This document shows positions 1 through 8,922 of a DNA stretch of 64,000 nucleotides, one piece after another. The notes below the pieces were generated by a model. The model saw nothing but the letters and a program-made list of their open reading frames with translations, was not told the DNA's origin and did not search any database. Position 1 is the stretch's first letter. Each line of letters starts with the position of its first letter. Source of the stretch: Thiothrix litoralis (GTDB lineage Bacteria; Pseudomonadota; Gammaproteobacteria; Thiotrichales; Thiotrichaceae); assembly GCF_017901135.1 (NCBI RefSeq), contig NZ_CP072801.1, positions 3,469,501-3,533,500 on the forward strand, in the 5' to 3' direction. Position numbers and translations under genes: made by a program.

Positions 1-1
1 T

Positions 2-1123
2 GATTATACGACGCTGTTTCGGATAGGGTTGGCCAGCAAGGTCTATCTGTTGCTGGCGATGCTGGGCTTGGTGGTGTCACTCGCGAATAACGTTACCCCC
101 GGTAATATTGCCAATGGCGAGCTGAAGCTGTTGCAGTCGTATTTGATGATTTTGGTGAGCTTTTTTGTGGTGGAGCAATTCGGTTTCCGCACGCTGGGGT
201 ATCTGGTGGTAGGGATTGCGTTGCCTTCGGCGCTGGTGGGGATTATGCAGGCGTTGGATGTGCAGTTTGCGTGGCAAGTGCAAGGTGCTTTGGCGGGTAT
301 TCAGAACAAGGAGCTCAGCGATGAAATCCAGTCGCAGATTACCGAAGCCTTGCTGCGTCCGCCCGGTTTGAGTTTGTATGCGATTCCACAAACTTATATG
401 CTGCTGGGGGCGTTAATGCTTAACCTGTATCTGGTGCTTCAGAACCGTTATAACCCGCGTTTCCAGATGGTGGCTGTGGTGGTGGGGTTGATTCTGGCGG
501 GGGGGATTTTTGCGTCGGAAACCCGTTCGGCAATGGGGGCGGCTTTGCTGATGCCTGCGTTGATTTACCTGTTTCTATTTCCGGCGCGGGTGATTCCGGC
601 GACGGGTTTGTTGGTGTTGTTGGGTGGGCTTGCCTTTGTGTTGCTGGCGGACAAGGCGGGGATCGATTCCCGGATGATCAGTCTGGATGATGCTTCGGCA
701 GCCGGGCGTAGTACCTTGTATAAATACGGCACTGAACTGTTCTTGCGCCAGCCGTTTGGCTATGGTTTTAATTTCGATACGGTTGAGTACGCGGTGCAAT
801 ATTTCGTGAATGATCAGAACCTGTTCAATTATGATCCCAGTGAGAAAGCGCACTTTATCGTGCCGGTACACAATTCCATTCTCAATCTGGTGCATACCTT
901 CGGGTTTGCCGGGGTGTTTTTGCTGGTCTACTACGTGTATCGGTTGATCGCGGGCAGTTGGTATCGGGCGGTGTTTATACTGGGCGCTTTTGTGAACTCC
1001 CTTTTTCATAATGCGGGGATTCTGAGTAACGACCTGTTCATGGATATGGTGATTGCGGTGATGTTGTATGAGCTGTACCGGCAAAACACCGCTGCTTCTG
1101 GGACAGCAGTGTCTGCGAGGTAA
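2..1123 (+). CDS. O-antigen polymerase/ligase-like membrane protein (Wzy type), 5' truncated
   Basis: Multi-pass membrane protein with roughly nine hydrophobic segments. The C-terminal third carries the usual Wzy_C arrangement: a periplasmic loop with RSTLYKYGTELF and QPFGYGF, then HNSILNLVHTFGFAGV before the last helices. The family joins or ligates polysaccharide repeat units in the inner membrane. The reading frame is open to the window edge; the first in-frame start-like codon is a TTG at 29 without a convincing ribosome site, so the real start probably lies outside. It is followed, tail to tail, by the glycosyltransferase/BY-kinase gene, and a flippase lies further on, which supports a role in capsule or exopolysaccharide assembly. 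The exact substrate cannot be read from the sequence. Confidence 0.8.
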   Translation, partial: DYTTLFRIGLASKVYLLLAMLGLVVSLANNVTPGNIANGELKLLQSYLMILVSFFVVEQFGFRTLGYLVVGIALPSALVGIMQALDVQFAWQVQGALAGIQNKELSDEIQSQITEALLRPPGLSLYAIPQTYMLLGALMLNLYLVLQNRYNPRFQMVAVVVGLILAGGIFASETRSAMGAALLMPALIYLFLFPARVIPATGLLVLLGGLAFVLLADKAGIDSRMISLDDASAAGRSTLYKYGTELFLRQPFGYGFNFDTVEYAVQYFVNDQNLFNYDPSEKAHFIVPVHNSILNLVHTFGFAGVFLLVYYVYRLIAGSWYRAVFILGAFVNSLFHNAGILSNDLFMDMVIAVMLYELYRQNTAASGTAVSAR

Positions 1124-1137
1124 AAGGCAGCTCTGGG

Positions 1138-4100
1138 TTAGGCGTGAACGATCATGCTGCGCCCGTCAGAGTAGTTGCTGGTGCTGTTAGCTTTGTTGGG
1201 AACCATGTTTTGTACCAGTCCCAATATTTTACCATGGCTCTTTTCCAGACAGTCAATGGCGGTGCGCACGTCCTGTTTACTGGAGCGGTTGTTGGCCACA
1301 ATCAGCAGGGTTCCATCTGAGCGGTTGGCGAGCAGCAGGGAGTCGGCCATACCGAGGATCGGTGGGGCATCCACAATCACGTAGTCAAACACTTCCCGCG
1401 ATTTATCCAGCAAGGTTTGCATGTGCGCTCCTGACAGCGCTTCTACCGGATCGGGTACGGCAGGGCCTGCACAAATGACAAACAGTAGGCGTGAACCTTT
1501 GACCCGTGTCAGCGGGCTTTCGCGGGCAGTGCCGGTCAGGTAATGGGTCAGGCCGTAGCTGTTATCGAGTTCTAGGTGCTTATGGATGGTAGGTTTACGC
1601 AAATCCGCATCAATCAGTAAGACCTTGTTGCCGGTGTTGGCGAGCATCAGCGCCAGATTGACGGCGGTGGTGCTTTTGCCTTCACCCGGCAGGGGGCTGG
1701 TGATGTGCAGGATTTGCGGGAAGCGTCCGTTGTTGGCGAGTACCAGCGAGGTTTTCAGGTAGCGCAGTGCATCTACCCAAATCTGGTCGGGCTGTTGCTT
1801 GAGCAATTCGGCTTGACTGCGGTTCAAGAGTGCTTTGCTGTAAGGCAGGGAGTGCAGCACTTGGTATTTGCCGCCGATTTCCTGCAAGTCTTCGGTCAGG
1901 CGTATTTTGGGTTGTAAAGTTTCGCGTAGCATGACGGCCAATGCGCTGAGGAACAGGCCGGACAGCAAACCAAGTAACAGGTATTTGGCGTAGCTGGGGC
2001 CATCTTTGCGTGAGGGTAAAATGGCTTTGTCGACGACAGAAATGCTGCCGGTTTGGGCTGTTTCCACGACATTGATTTCTTTAACGCGTTGTAACAAACC
2101 GTCGTAGAGGCTGCGCCCGGTTTCCACGTCGCGCTTGAGGTTGGCATAGCCGATGCTGTCATCGCGGAATTGCAGCAATTGTTTTTCCAGTAGTTTGATC
2201 TCGCCGTCCAGCTTGCGCTCTTCTGACATCGCGGCTTCATAGGAGGCTTTGAGGTTGATGGCTGTGTCTGAACGGATATGGGTGCTTTCCTTGGCAATCA
2301 GGGCTTCACGGCTGTTAATTTGTTCTTGCAGGGAGAGCATGGCTGGGTAATTGGGTTTGAATAGCTCAAGGTTCGCCAAATAGGTGCTTTGTAGTTTACC
2401 CAGTTCCTTTTTGTGTTCCTGAATCAGTGGGCTATCGTCCACATTCAAGGAGCCTGCCACTTTACCTTTGCTGTGGTACAAACTTTGGGTTTGAATGCGC
2501 TTTTCCTTGGCTGCCATGTGAGCGCTGCTGAGTGCCTCCAGATTTTTGGCAATGATGGGTTCATCTGAGTTGGTGTCGACGATGTTTTTATTACGGGCGT
2601 AACGGATCAGGGCGGCTTCACTGGTTTGCAGTTTGTCGCGTGCTTCATTGATTTGCTTGTCAAGGAATTGGGTGGCTTGCTCCGCTGCTGCCTGCTTGCC
2701 ACGTTGTTGCAAGTCCACGAAAGTATCGGTCATACCTTGTACGACATTTCGCGCCATGATCGGGTTGGTTGAGGTGAAATGGATGTCAATGATGCGTGAA
2801 TTCCTGACCGGGTTGATGGTTAGGTGTTCCAGAAAAAGTTCCTCAGCGGTTATTTCCGGGGTATCCCAAGCGGCTCGTTCACTGCCGGGTAATAGTTTGC
2901 GGATGTCTGCTACGATGGCTTTTACAGGGTCAATCAGCCAGTAAGCGGGGTCTTTGAAGCCGCGTTCTTGCAGCAGGGTGTCGCGGATGCCCAGCTTGTC
3001 GATGACTTCGGTGGCCAGATCGCGGCTACGCAGCATTTTGTACTGGGTGTTATAGAAAATGTTTTCGTCAATGTAGGACGGCGGGCGAGCCGTATCCACA
3101 TCGTATTCCAACAGTTTGGGCGAGGTGGTTTCGATCTTGACACTGCTTTTGGCGGTGTAGGTCGGGTTGGTCAGCCATGCCAACCCCAGCATCAGGGCAC
3201 TGATCAGCGCGGTTGTCAGCAGGATCGGCCCGGTATTCTGGCGCAAGGTGCTCCAATAATGTGACAGCGGGATTTTGGGTGGCGTCGCATACGCGGTGTA
3301 ATCACGTCCCGGTGCTGGGTCTGCCAGTACCAAATGTGGGGCATTACGGGCTGATTCAACGGTGTTGGCAGGGTAATGGGGGATGGATGTGCCGTTGCCT
3401 TTCATGATGGTGACAGTGCCTTTATTAACTGCTGCGGGAAGTGCTTTTTGGTAAAACCGGATGAACTGGTCAGTGACCAGTGTCCAGGTGTAATGGTTGA
3501 GGACGTGCTGATACAGGGTTGTGCCGATCTGTTGCACCCGTGCCGGGTCATCAAGCGCCTCTTGCAGACGGTCGCGTAATGCGGCGGTATCGCCTGTTGG
3601 GAACAGGATGCCTTTGCCGTCCAGTGCTTCCGTATTGGCGTCAATATCGCTGGCAATGCAGCAACGCCCCAGGCTCATGGCTTCCAGCAGGGTGATGGGC
3701 AAACCTTCCATCTGCGAGGGCAGCACGTACACGTAAGCGTTGTCGTACCACTCCGCCAGTTCCTCGCCATACACCGCGCCCGTGAACAGAATGTCGGGAT
3801 TGCCGGATGCCAGTGCTTTCAGTTCGGCGGCGTAAGGGTCTTGGGCGCGGGCGCTACCGACGATGACCAGTTTGACACGCGGCTGTTGCAGTTGCTGGTA
3901 TGCCTGAATCAGGTCATGTACCCGCTTTTCTAGCGACAAGCGCCCGACGTAGAGGATGTAACTGCCAGGGGTGACGCCGTAACGGGCAATTTTGTTGAGT
4001 ACCGCCGGGTGTAAGCGCGGCGTAATGCCAGTCGGGATGTAGGTAACGTTTTTGCCATACTTTTGCTGGTAATACTGCTGGAGAGTACGGGAAACCGCCG

Positions 4101-4539
4101 TAGCGTCATTGGCAAACCAGAAGGTGAGCTTTTCCGACACATGGAAAAACAGCCGTGCCAGCCCGTTCCACGAACTGCGTTCCCATTCATGCCCGTGGCT
4201 CTGGAAAACGGTGTAACGCCCGATTAGGCGCGGCAGGAACGAAAACAGGCTGGGGCCGACGGCATGGTAGTGCACCACGTCAATACCCTTTACCGAGAAC
4301 TGGTGCAGGCTAGCATGGATAACCAGCACCATTTTTTCAAAATATTTATGGTGAATGGTGGATAACGGAATAACCCGCATCCCCTGATAGTAAAACGGGA
4401 CAGGGTGTGCCGGGGTTTTCGCCGTGTACACAATGACCTGATGCCCTGCGTCCACCAGCCTTTTTCCCAGCTCTACCGTATAGGTTTCGACACCGCCAAT
4501 GCGGTCAATCCCTTTGATGGCAATGAATGCGATTTTCAA
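1138..4539 (-). CDS. fused GT4 glycosyltransferase - Wzc-like chain-length determinant/BY-kinase
   Basis: A single 1133-residue frame holds two proteins that are normally separate. Residues 1-370 are a GT-B glycosyltransferase: N-terminal GGVETYTVEL, then the nucleotide-sugar motif EGLPITLLEAMSLG near 278-291. Residues about 425-880 are a Wzz domain: TM helix near 437-457, long coiled coil, second TM near 852-870. Residues 885-1133 are a bacterial tyrosine kinase: Walker A PGEGKST at 951-957, Walker A' LLIDADL at 974-980, Walker B VIVDAPP at 1054-1060. An internal ATG at residue 379 (about 3405) has an AAAGG-like site upstream and could start the Wzc part independently. The C-terminal tail has only one tyrosine (residue 1123) instead of the usual cluster. 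Probable role: sugar addition and length control of an exported polysaccharide. Confidence 0.85.
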   Translation of the reverse strand: MKIAFIAIKGIDRIGGVETYTVELGKRLVDAGHQVIVYTAKTPAHPVPFYYQGMRVIPLSTIHHKYFEKMVLVIHASLHQFSVKGIDVVHYHAVGPSLFSFLPRLIGRYTVFQSHGHEWERSSWNGLARLFFHVSEKLTFWFANDATAVSRTLQQYYQQKYGKNVTYIPTGITPRLHPAVLNKIARYGVTPGSYILYVGRLSLEKRVHDLIQAYQQLQQPRVKLVIVGSARAQDPYAAELKALASGNPDILFTGAVYGEELAEWYDNAYVYVLPSQMEGLPITLLEAMSLGRCCIASDIDANTEALDGKGILFPTGDTAALRDRLQEALDDPARVQQIGTTLYQHVLNHYTWTLVTDQFIRFYQKALPAAVNKGTVTIMKGNGTSIPHYPANTVESARNAPHLVLADPAPGRDYTAYATPPKIPLSHYWSTLRQNTGPILLTTALISALMLGLAWLTNPTYTAKSSVKIETTSPKLLEYDVDTARPPSYIDENIFYNTQYKMLRSRDLATEVIDKLGIRDTLLQERGFKDPAYWLIDPVKAIVADIRKLLPGSERAAWDTPEITAEELFLEHLTINPVRNSRIIDIHFTSTNPIMARNVVQGMTDTFVDLQQRGKQAAAEQATQFLDKQINEARDKLQTSEAALIRYARNKNIVDTNSDEPIIAKNLEALSSAHMAAKEKRIQTQSLYHSKGKVAGSLNVDDSPLIQEHKKELGKLQSTYLANLELFKPNYPAMLSLQEQINSREALIAKESTHIRSDTAINLKASYEAAMSEERKLDGEIKLLEKQLLQFRDDSIGYANLKRDVETGRSLYDGLLQRVKEINVVETAQTGSISVVDKAILPSRKDGPSYAKYLLLGLLSGLFLSALAVMLRETLQPKIRLTEDLQEIGGKYQVLHSLPYSKALLNRSQAELLKQQPDQIWVDALRYLKTSLVLANNGRFPQILHITSPLPGEGKSTTAVNLALMLANTGNKVLLIDADLRKPTIHKHLELDNSYGLTHYLTGTARESPLTRVKGSRLLFVICAGPAVPDPVEALSGAHMQTLLDKSREVFDYVIVDAPPILGMADSLLLANRSDGTLLIVANNRSSKQDVRTAIDCLEKSHGKILGLVQNMVPNKANSTSNYSDGRSMIVHA

Positions 4540-4589
4540 GGTATGCTCGTTTCTGATGATTTCGGTAGCCTTGACAATAGGGAATGCTG

Positions 4590-6098
4590 TCAGCTAGTGC
4601 TACGCGGGCTTGGACAAATGGCGCGAAGTGCTGGATGATGCGTATAAGCAGGTTTTTTGATAGAAAATAATAAACAGATGAGCTGCAATGCTAAAATCAG
4701 TGCTGCGGTGAACAGTGGCGGCATACCTGCCAATTCCAGCAACAGGGTGAGGCTCCACAATACGCCCAGCAACGCCAGCACCGGCACTAATTTGCAAGTG
4801 ACGATGCGTGCCAGATGCAAGGGCGGGCACTGCACGATACCTGCCATGACGCGTAAGCGCAGCACGGCAGCACCAAATGCTGCTAATACACTGGCGTAGA
4901 TGACGCCATCCGCTGCAAACAGCTTGGTGAGCGGTAATAGCAAGACCAGTTTGATCAGGATTTCCAGCAAGGCCAGCCCCGCATTACTGCGTTGTTTTCC
5001 CAGTGCATTGAAGTAAGGTGAGGTTGCCAACTGCACTGCCAGACCGGGCAAAATCAGGGTAAACAGGGTTAGCGGTAGCGCCAGATGGGCGTAGGTTTCA
5101 CCGACCCACAGGCTCAGGAAATGCGTTCCTAGCAACCAAGTATCAAAGGTGGCCAGCAAGGCCAGCGACACGCCGATTTTCAGTGATTTCAGGGTGGTAT
5201 CCAAGGCACTGGCGAGGCGGCGTTCCCCGGCATGGCGCATGATGATAGTGTCCCAGTAACTCTGGAAACGCATCAGGATTTGGGTGAGCATATCGACGAC
5301 CACCACCATAATGGCATAAGGGGCAACCGCGCTGACCCCTAACAGTATTCCCACCAACACATTATCGGTGCGGTATTTGAAAAATTCTGCGACCTGCGTG
5401 ACAGCGGCGTATTTGCTGAAGTTAAACAGTTCGCGCACATGCGCCCAGTCCACCGTTTGCCAGTCGATGTACAGGGTGCGGTCACGCCGGTAAACATTGA
5501 TCAGCATGAGTGCAAAAAACAGCACATTGACGGCGGAGGCATACACCAAAATACTCATTAGCCCGCCGCCTGCCCACAAGATCAGCGGGATACCGAGCAA
5601 GCGCAGTACGATGCGCACAATTTCAAACAGGCCGATTTCTACATAACGCACTTCCGCCCGCAAAATGCTTTGGTAGAGGCGCAAGGGGATGGATAGCGCG
5701 ACTTCCACCAGCAACAGGCTGATGACATTCGGCATGGGCTGGTAGGATGCAGGCAATAGCCCGCTGTAAACGCCCACTTGTACCAGCCCGGCTACCAGTA
5801 ACAACAGGGCTGCCAAGCCTAGTGATAGCGCGAATGAACTGCTGAACGTGCGTCGCCAGCCCGCCTGATCTTCAGCATTCACCGACAGGTAACGGGTGCA
5901 GGCCAGTGCAATGCCAAAATCCAGCAGCAATAGGTAGCCGGTGATGGAGGTCGCCATCGCCCAGATACCAAAATCGTTTGCCCCCAGTGCCTTGAGCACA
6001 AATGGCAACAGCAGCAGTGCCCCCACCGCATTGAGGCCAATCGCCAGCAAGCGGATCACGGTGGAACTGGCATACCCCTTGGTGATTGCCTTAGCCAT
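4590..6098 (-). CDS. polysaccharide flippase, Wzx/MATE-like
   Basis: 502 residues with about 12-14 hydrophobic helices and the usual N-terminus of the Polysacc_synt group (KGYASSTVIRLL, then LGANDFGIWAMATSITGYLLLLD is the conserved first-helix-pair signature; shortened here to its key part LGANDFGIW). Members flip lipid-linked repeat units from the cytoplasmic to the periplasmic face. The start ATG overlaps the stop of the upstream glycosyltransferase by 8 bases, so the two are translationally linked, and the GT/BY-kinase gene follows downstream on the same strand. The set polymerase, flippase, chain-length kinase and two glycosyltransferases makes this a Wzx/Wzy-dependent locus. The family call is firm; the substrate is unknown. 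Confidence 0.85.
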   Translation of the reverse strand: MAKAITKGYASSTVIRLLAIGLNAVGALLLLPFVLKALGANDFGIWAMATSITGYLLLLDFGIALACTRYLSVNAEDQAGWRRTFSSSFALSLGLAALLLLVAGLVQVGVYSGLLPASYQPMPNVISLLLVEVALSIPLRLYQSILRAEVRYVEIGLFEIVRIVLRLLGIPLILWAGGGLMSILVYASAVNVLFFALMLINVYRRDRTLYIDWQTVDWAHVRELFNFSKYAAVTQVAEFFKYRTDNVLVGILLGVSAVAPYAIMVVVVDMLTQILMRFQSYWDTIIMRHAGERRLASALDTTLKSLKIGVSLALLATFDTWLLGTHFLSLWVGETYAHLALPLTLFTLILPGLAVQLATSPYFNALGKQRSNAGLALLEILIKLVLLLPLTKLFAADGVIYASVLAAFGAAVLRLRVMAGIVQCPPLHLARIVTCKLVPVLALLGVLWSLTLLLELAGMPPLFTAALILALQLICLLFSIKKPAYTHHPALRAICPSPRSTS

Positions 6099-7209
6099 TG
6101 GCTGCGTCGACCAAGGCCACCATGCGCTGATCCCAATCGAAGGTGTAACGTGCCTTGCATTGTGCCGTTTTCACCTTGATTACCCCGGCATAGCCCGGTA
6201 GCTGGAGGAAACGTTCCAGTTTGTGGGTCAGTTCCGCTGGGTGGTGCGGGTCGAACAGCAGTTCGCGGTCAGGCAAGATTTCGCGGATTTCCGGGATATG
6301 GCTGGCAAGGCAAGGCAGGCCGTAACCCATCGCTTCCAGCAGGGCATTCGGGGAGCCTTCGTGCAAGGTGGGTAGCACCAGCAGGTGGCAGCTTTGCAGG
6401 AGGGTGGCGACATCATCGCGCCAGCCGAGGAAATGTACTCGGTCGCTTAGCCCGGCTTCAGCGGTAAAAGCTTGTAGTTCTTCCAGATAGTGTTTGCCGC
6501 TGTTGTCGCTGCCAATCAGTAAGTATTCCCAGCGTTGGTCGGGGGGTAATTGGCTGAGCGCCCGTAACACCAGCATCAGGTTTTTACGCGGGTTCAGCAC
6601 TGATACCGTGGCGATGCGCACCGTGTCAGCGCGGATATTCGGCAGGTGAATGTCGAGCGGCTGGGTCACAATATTGTTGGGCAGACTGGCGGTTTTTTCC
6701 TGACCGCCGGAGCGCTGGTTAATGCTGGCTTTCATGGTGTCGCTGGTGGTAATCACCTGATGCGAATAGCGCATCCCCAGTTTTTCCAGCAGGCTGTGTG
6801 CCCAGATGCGCGGGCGGGCAAAACGCTTTTTGGCTGCATCGAAAATGTCATCGCCGCGCACGAAGGTCAGGGTTTTTACACCCAGCCCCCAACTGGCAAG
6901 GATCGACAGGGTGGCGTAGAAAAACGAAAACATCACATGCTGTTGCACCTGATGTTCACGGGTCAGGCGGCGTAATTCGCGCATGGCTCGCAGGTAGAAT
7001 TCCGGCCAATACCACAGCGAGGAGGGCTTGGAGCGCATCGGTAAAATGACCGGCTGGATGTGTTCACCCTCAACCGGCAGCTTTTCGGTGGCGACGTAAA
7101 TGACCCGATAACCGGCTGCATCGAGAGCGCGGTAAGCGCGGTAAAGGCGGGTGGTAAAGCCGCCTTGCTTATGCCGGTAATAGGCGGACAGGATAGTGGT
7201 GGCACTCAT
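6091..7209 (-). CDS. GT4-family glycosyltransferase
   Basis: 372 residues, GT-B fold. The C-terminal nucleotide-sugar half contains VSVLNPRKNLMLVLRAL and then HEGSPNALLEAMGYGLPCLAS, the E-x7-E retaining glycosyltransferase signature. The N-terminal acceptor half starts with a HKQGGFTTRL glycine loop. It would transfer a sugar from a nucleotide donor onto a growing lipid-linked oligosaccharide at the cytoplasmic membrane. The gene heads the minus-strand run into the flippase (8-base overlap). The donor and acceptor sugars cannot be deduced. Confidence 0.85.
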   Translation of the reverse strand: MSATTILSAYYRHKQGGFTTRLYRAYRALDAAGYRVIYVATEKLPVEGEHIQPVILPMRSKPSSLWYWPEFYLRAMRELRRLTREHQVQQHVMFSFFYATLSILASWGLGVKTLTFVRGDDIFDAAKKRFARPRIWAHSLLEKLGMRYSHQVITTSDTMKASINQRSGGQEKTASLPNNIVTQPLDIHLPNIRADTVRIATVSVLNPRKNLMLVLRALSQLPPDQRWEYLLIGSDNSGKHYLEELQAFTAEAGLSDRVHFLGWRDDVATLLQSCHLLVLPTLHEGSPNALLEAMGYGLPCLASHIPEIREILPDRELLFDPHHPAELTHKLERFLQLPGYAGVIKVKTAQCKARYTFDWDQRMVALVDAANG

Positions 7210-7309
7210 GCAACAGACTCAAGGCTTAACATAAGTGCACGCTATCACCCCATCGCTGTCCTGTTGATAGCCGGTACGAACAGTGGTAGCAGACGCGGGA
7301 AGACCGGCT

Positions 7310-8116
7310 TTAGCGTGCTAAAATCCTTGCCAGCACGTACCCATCCGGGATGCCGAGGAAGTGCGAACCTTTATCCGTCCAACGCTCAGACTTGCCGTGC
7401 AGGGCGAAGGTATTGTTCATGTCCTGACTGTAAGTCGGCACTACAAAATCAAACTTGTCTGGGCGTAGCTGGTTGTCGCGTATCACCGAGACGTAGCGGA
7501 TCGCCGGGTGTGGCTGGTGATTCAGCCAATACAGGAAGCGCCCCGGTTTTTCCGGGCGCATGTCATCGTACAAATTTTCTGCGTCAGCACTCCACTTGCC
7601 CATGCCCATCATTTCGGCAAAAAAGCCCATTGGGGTATCAGTGGCAAGGCTGGCAATCGTAGCGCTGGGTGTGCCCACATGCGGGGTGGCAATCGTGATC
7701 AAGGTATCCACGGGTACGCTGTTGGCACTCACCAGCCAGTCGCGGGCGACCAACCCACCTGCCGAATGCCCTACCAGCGTCAAAGGTTCCTGACGTTGGG
7801 CGTAAATGTATTGCAGGTCGCGTTCCAGCCATTCGGCTTGTAGCCTGATGGGGGTGCGGCGTGGCAATTCCACCGTATAGAAAATGCGTTCTGACCGTTC
7901 CTTGGGGTTGGTGGGGTTGTAAACGCCTTGTGAGGTGAGCACGACATTGCCACCATCGACCCAGCCATACTGTTGCAGCACCGGGGTGACGCCTTGCTTG
8001 CGCCAATCCATACCGCTGGACTGGAAGCCGTGTACCAGTACGACTGTTTGCGCCCACAAAGCTGTTGGGAATAACAACAGGCCTGCTGCCAGTACTATCC
8101 AATGACGGATTTTCAT
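7310..8116 (-). CDS. secreted alpha/beta-hydrolase, lipase-like
   Basis: 268 residues. Residues 1-22 form a signal peptide ending ALWAQ. The mature protein opens with the oxyanion-hole motif VLVHGFQSSG, and the nucleophile elbow GHSAG is at 116-120 (Ser118). A late GSHFLGIPD near the C-terminus may supply the catalytic His. The fold and the GHSAGG elbow match PGAP1-like and triacylglycerol-lipase-like esterases. A GGGAGG-type ribosome site precedes the ATG. It is separated by about 100 bases from the glycosyltransferase gene and is probably not part of the polysaccharide pathway. Substrate unknown. Confidence 0.75.
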   Translation of the reverse strand: MKIRHWIVLAAGLLLFPTALWAQTVVLVHGFQSSGMDWRKQGVTPVLQQYGWVDGGNVVLTSQGVYNPTNPKERSERIFYTVELPRRTPIRLQAEWLERDLQYIYAQRQEPLTLVGHSAGGLVARDWLVSANSVPVDTLITIATPHVGTPSATIASLATDTPMGFFAEMMGMGKWSADAENLYDDMRPEKPGRFLYWLNHQPHPAIRYVSVIRDNQLRPDKFDFVVPTYSQDMNNTFALHGKSERWTDKGSHFLGIPDGYVLARILAR

Positions 8117-8199
8117 GTAACCCTCCCGCTTAATCGTTATCGTGTGTTAGCTGATTCTAATATTATCCCTCAATTCTACCGCAAGACTAGAGTTTTCTC

Positions 8200-8883
8200 A
8201 TGACTATACGTTGTATTGCTTTTGACCTAGACGACACCCTGTGGGCGTGCAAGCCTGTGATTGAACGTGCCGAACAGCGTTTCTATGCGTGGCTGCAAGC
8301 CCATTATCCGCGTATCACTCAGAGGTACTCTCCAGAGCAACTGGTGAAAAAACGTATGAACTACATGCAGCAATACCCTGAATTGCACTATAATCTTACC
8401 CGGTTACGTCAGGATTGGTTGGCCTTGCTGGCCGCAGAGCACGATTATCCACCCGCATTAGTGGAACAGGGCTTTGCAGTATTCTGGCTGGCGCGTAATG
8501 AAGTGACATTTTTTGAAGGTGCGCTGGCAGTGTTGGAGGCACTATCGGCACGCTTTTCGCTAGGGGTTATCAGCAATGGTAATGCCAGTGTCCACCACAT
8601 CGGGGTGGGGCATTTGTTCCAGTTTGTTCACAGTGCTGCGGAAGCAGGGGTCGCGAAACCACACCCGGCGATTTTTCATCAGGCACTGGCACAGGTGGGC
8701 ATTGCACCGCATCAGGCCGTCTATGTAGGCGACGACCCGGTGAGGGACATTCAAGGGGCAGCCAGTGCAGGCTTGCGCACCGTGTGGTTTAATCCCGAAG
8801 GTCAGGCTTGGCCAGGCGGACAGGAACCGGATGCGGTGATTGAGAATCTTGCGCAATTGGAGACTGTCATTACAAAACTATAA
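8200..8883 (+). CDS. HAD-superfamily hydrolase (subfamily IA phosphatase)
   Basis: 227 residues with all four HAD motifs: motif I DLDDTLW (nucleophile Asp near residue 9), motif II VISNGNA, motif III Lys in AKPHPAIFH, motif IV GDDPVRDI. The helical cap lies between motifs I and II, as in YjjG-like nucleotidases and phosphoglycolate phosphatases. It is a cytoplasmic phosphatase. It lies 39 bases upstream of relA on the same strand and may be co-transcribed with it. Substrate not deducible. Confidence 0.85.
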   Translation: MTIRCIAFDLDDTLWACKPVIERAEQRFYAWLQAHYPRITQRYSPEQLVKKRMNYMQQYPELHYNLTRLRQDWLALLAAEHDYPPALVEQGFAVFWLARNEVTFFEGALAVLEALSARFSLGVISNGNASVHHIGVGHLFQFVHSAAEAGVAKPHPAIFHQALAQVGIAPHQAVYVGDDPVRDIQGAASAGLRTVWFNPEGQAWPGGQEPDAVIENLAQLETVITKL

Positions 8884-8922
8884 ATAATAACTATTATTTG
8901 GCAAAGAGGATGCATTACTAAC

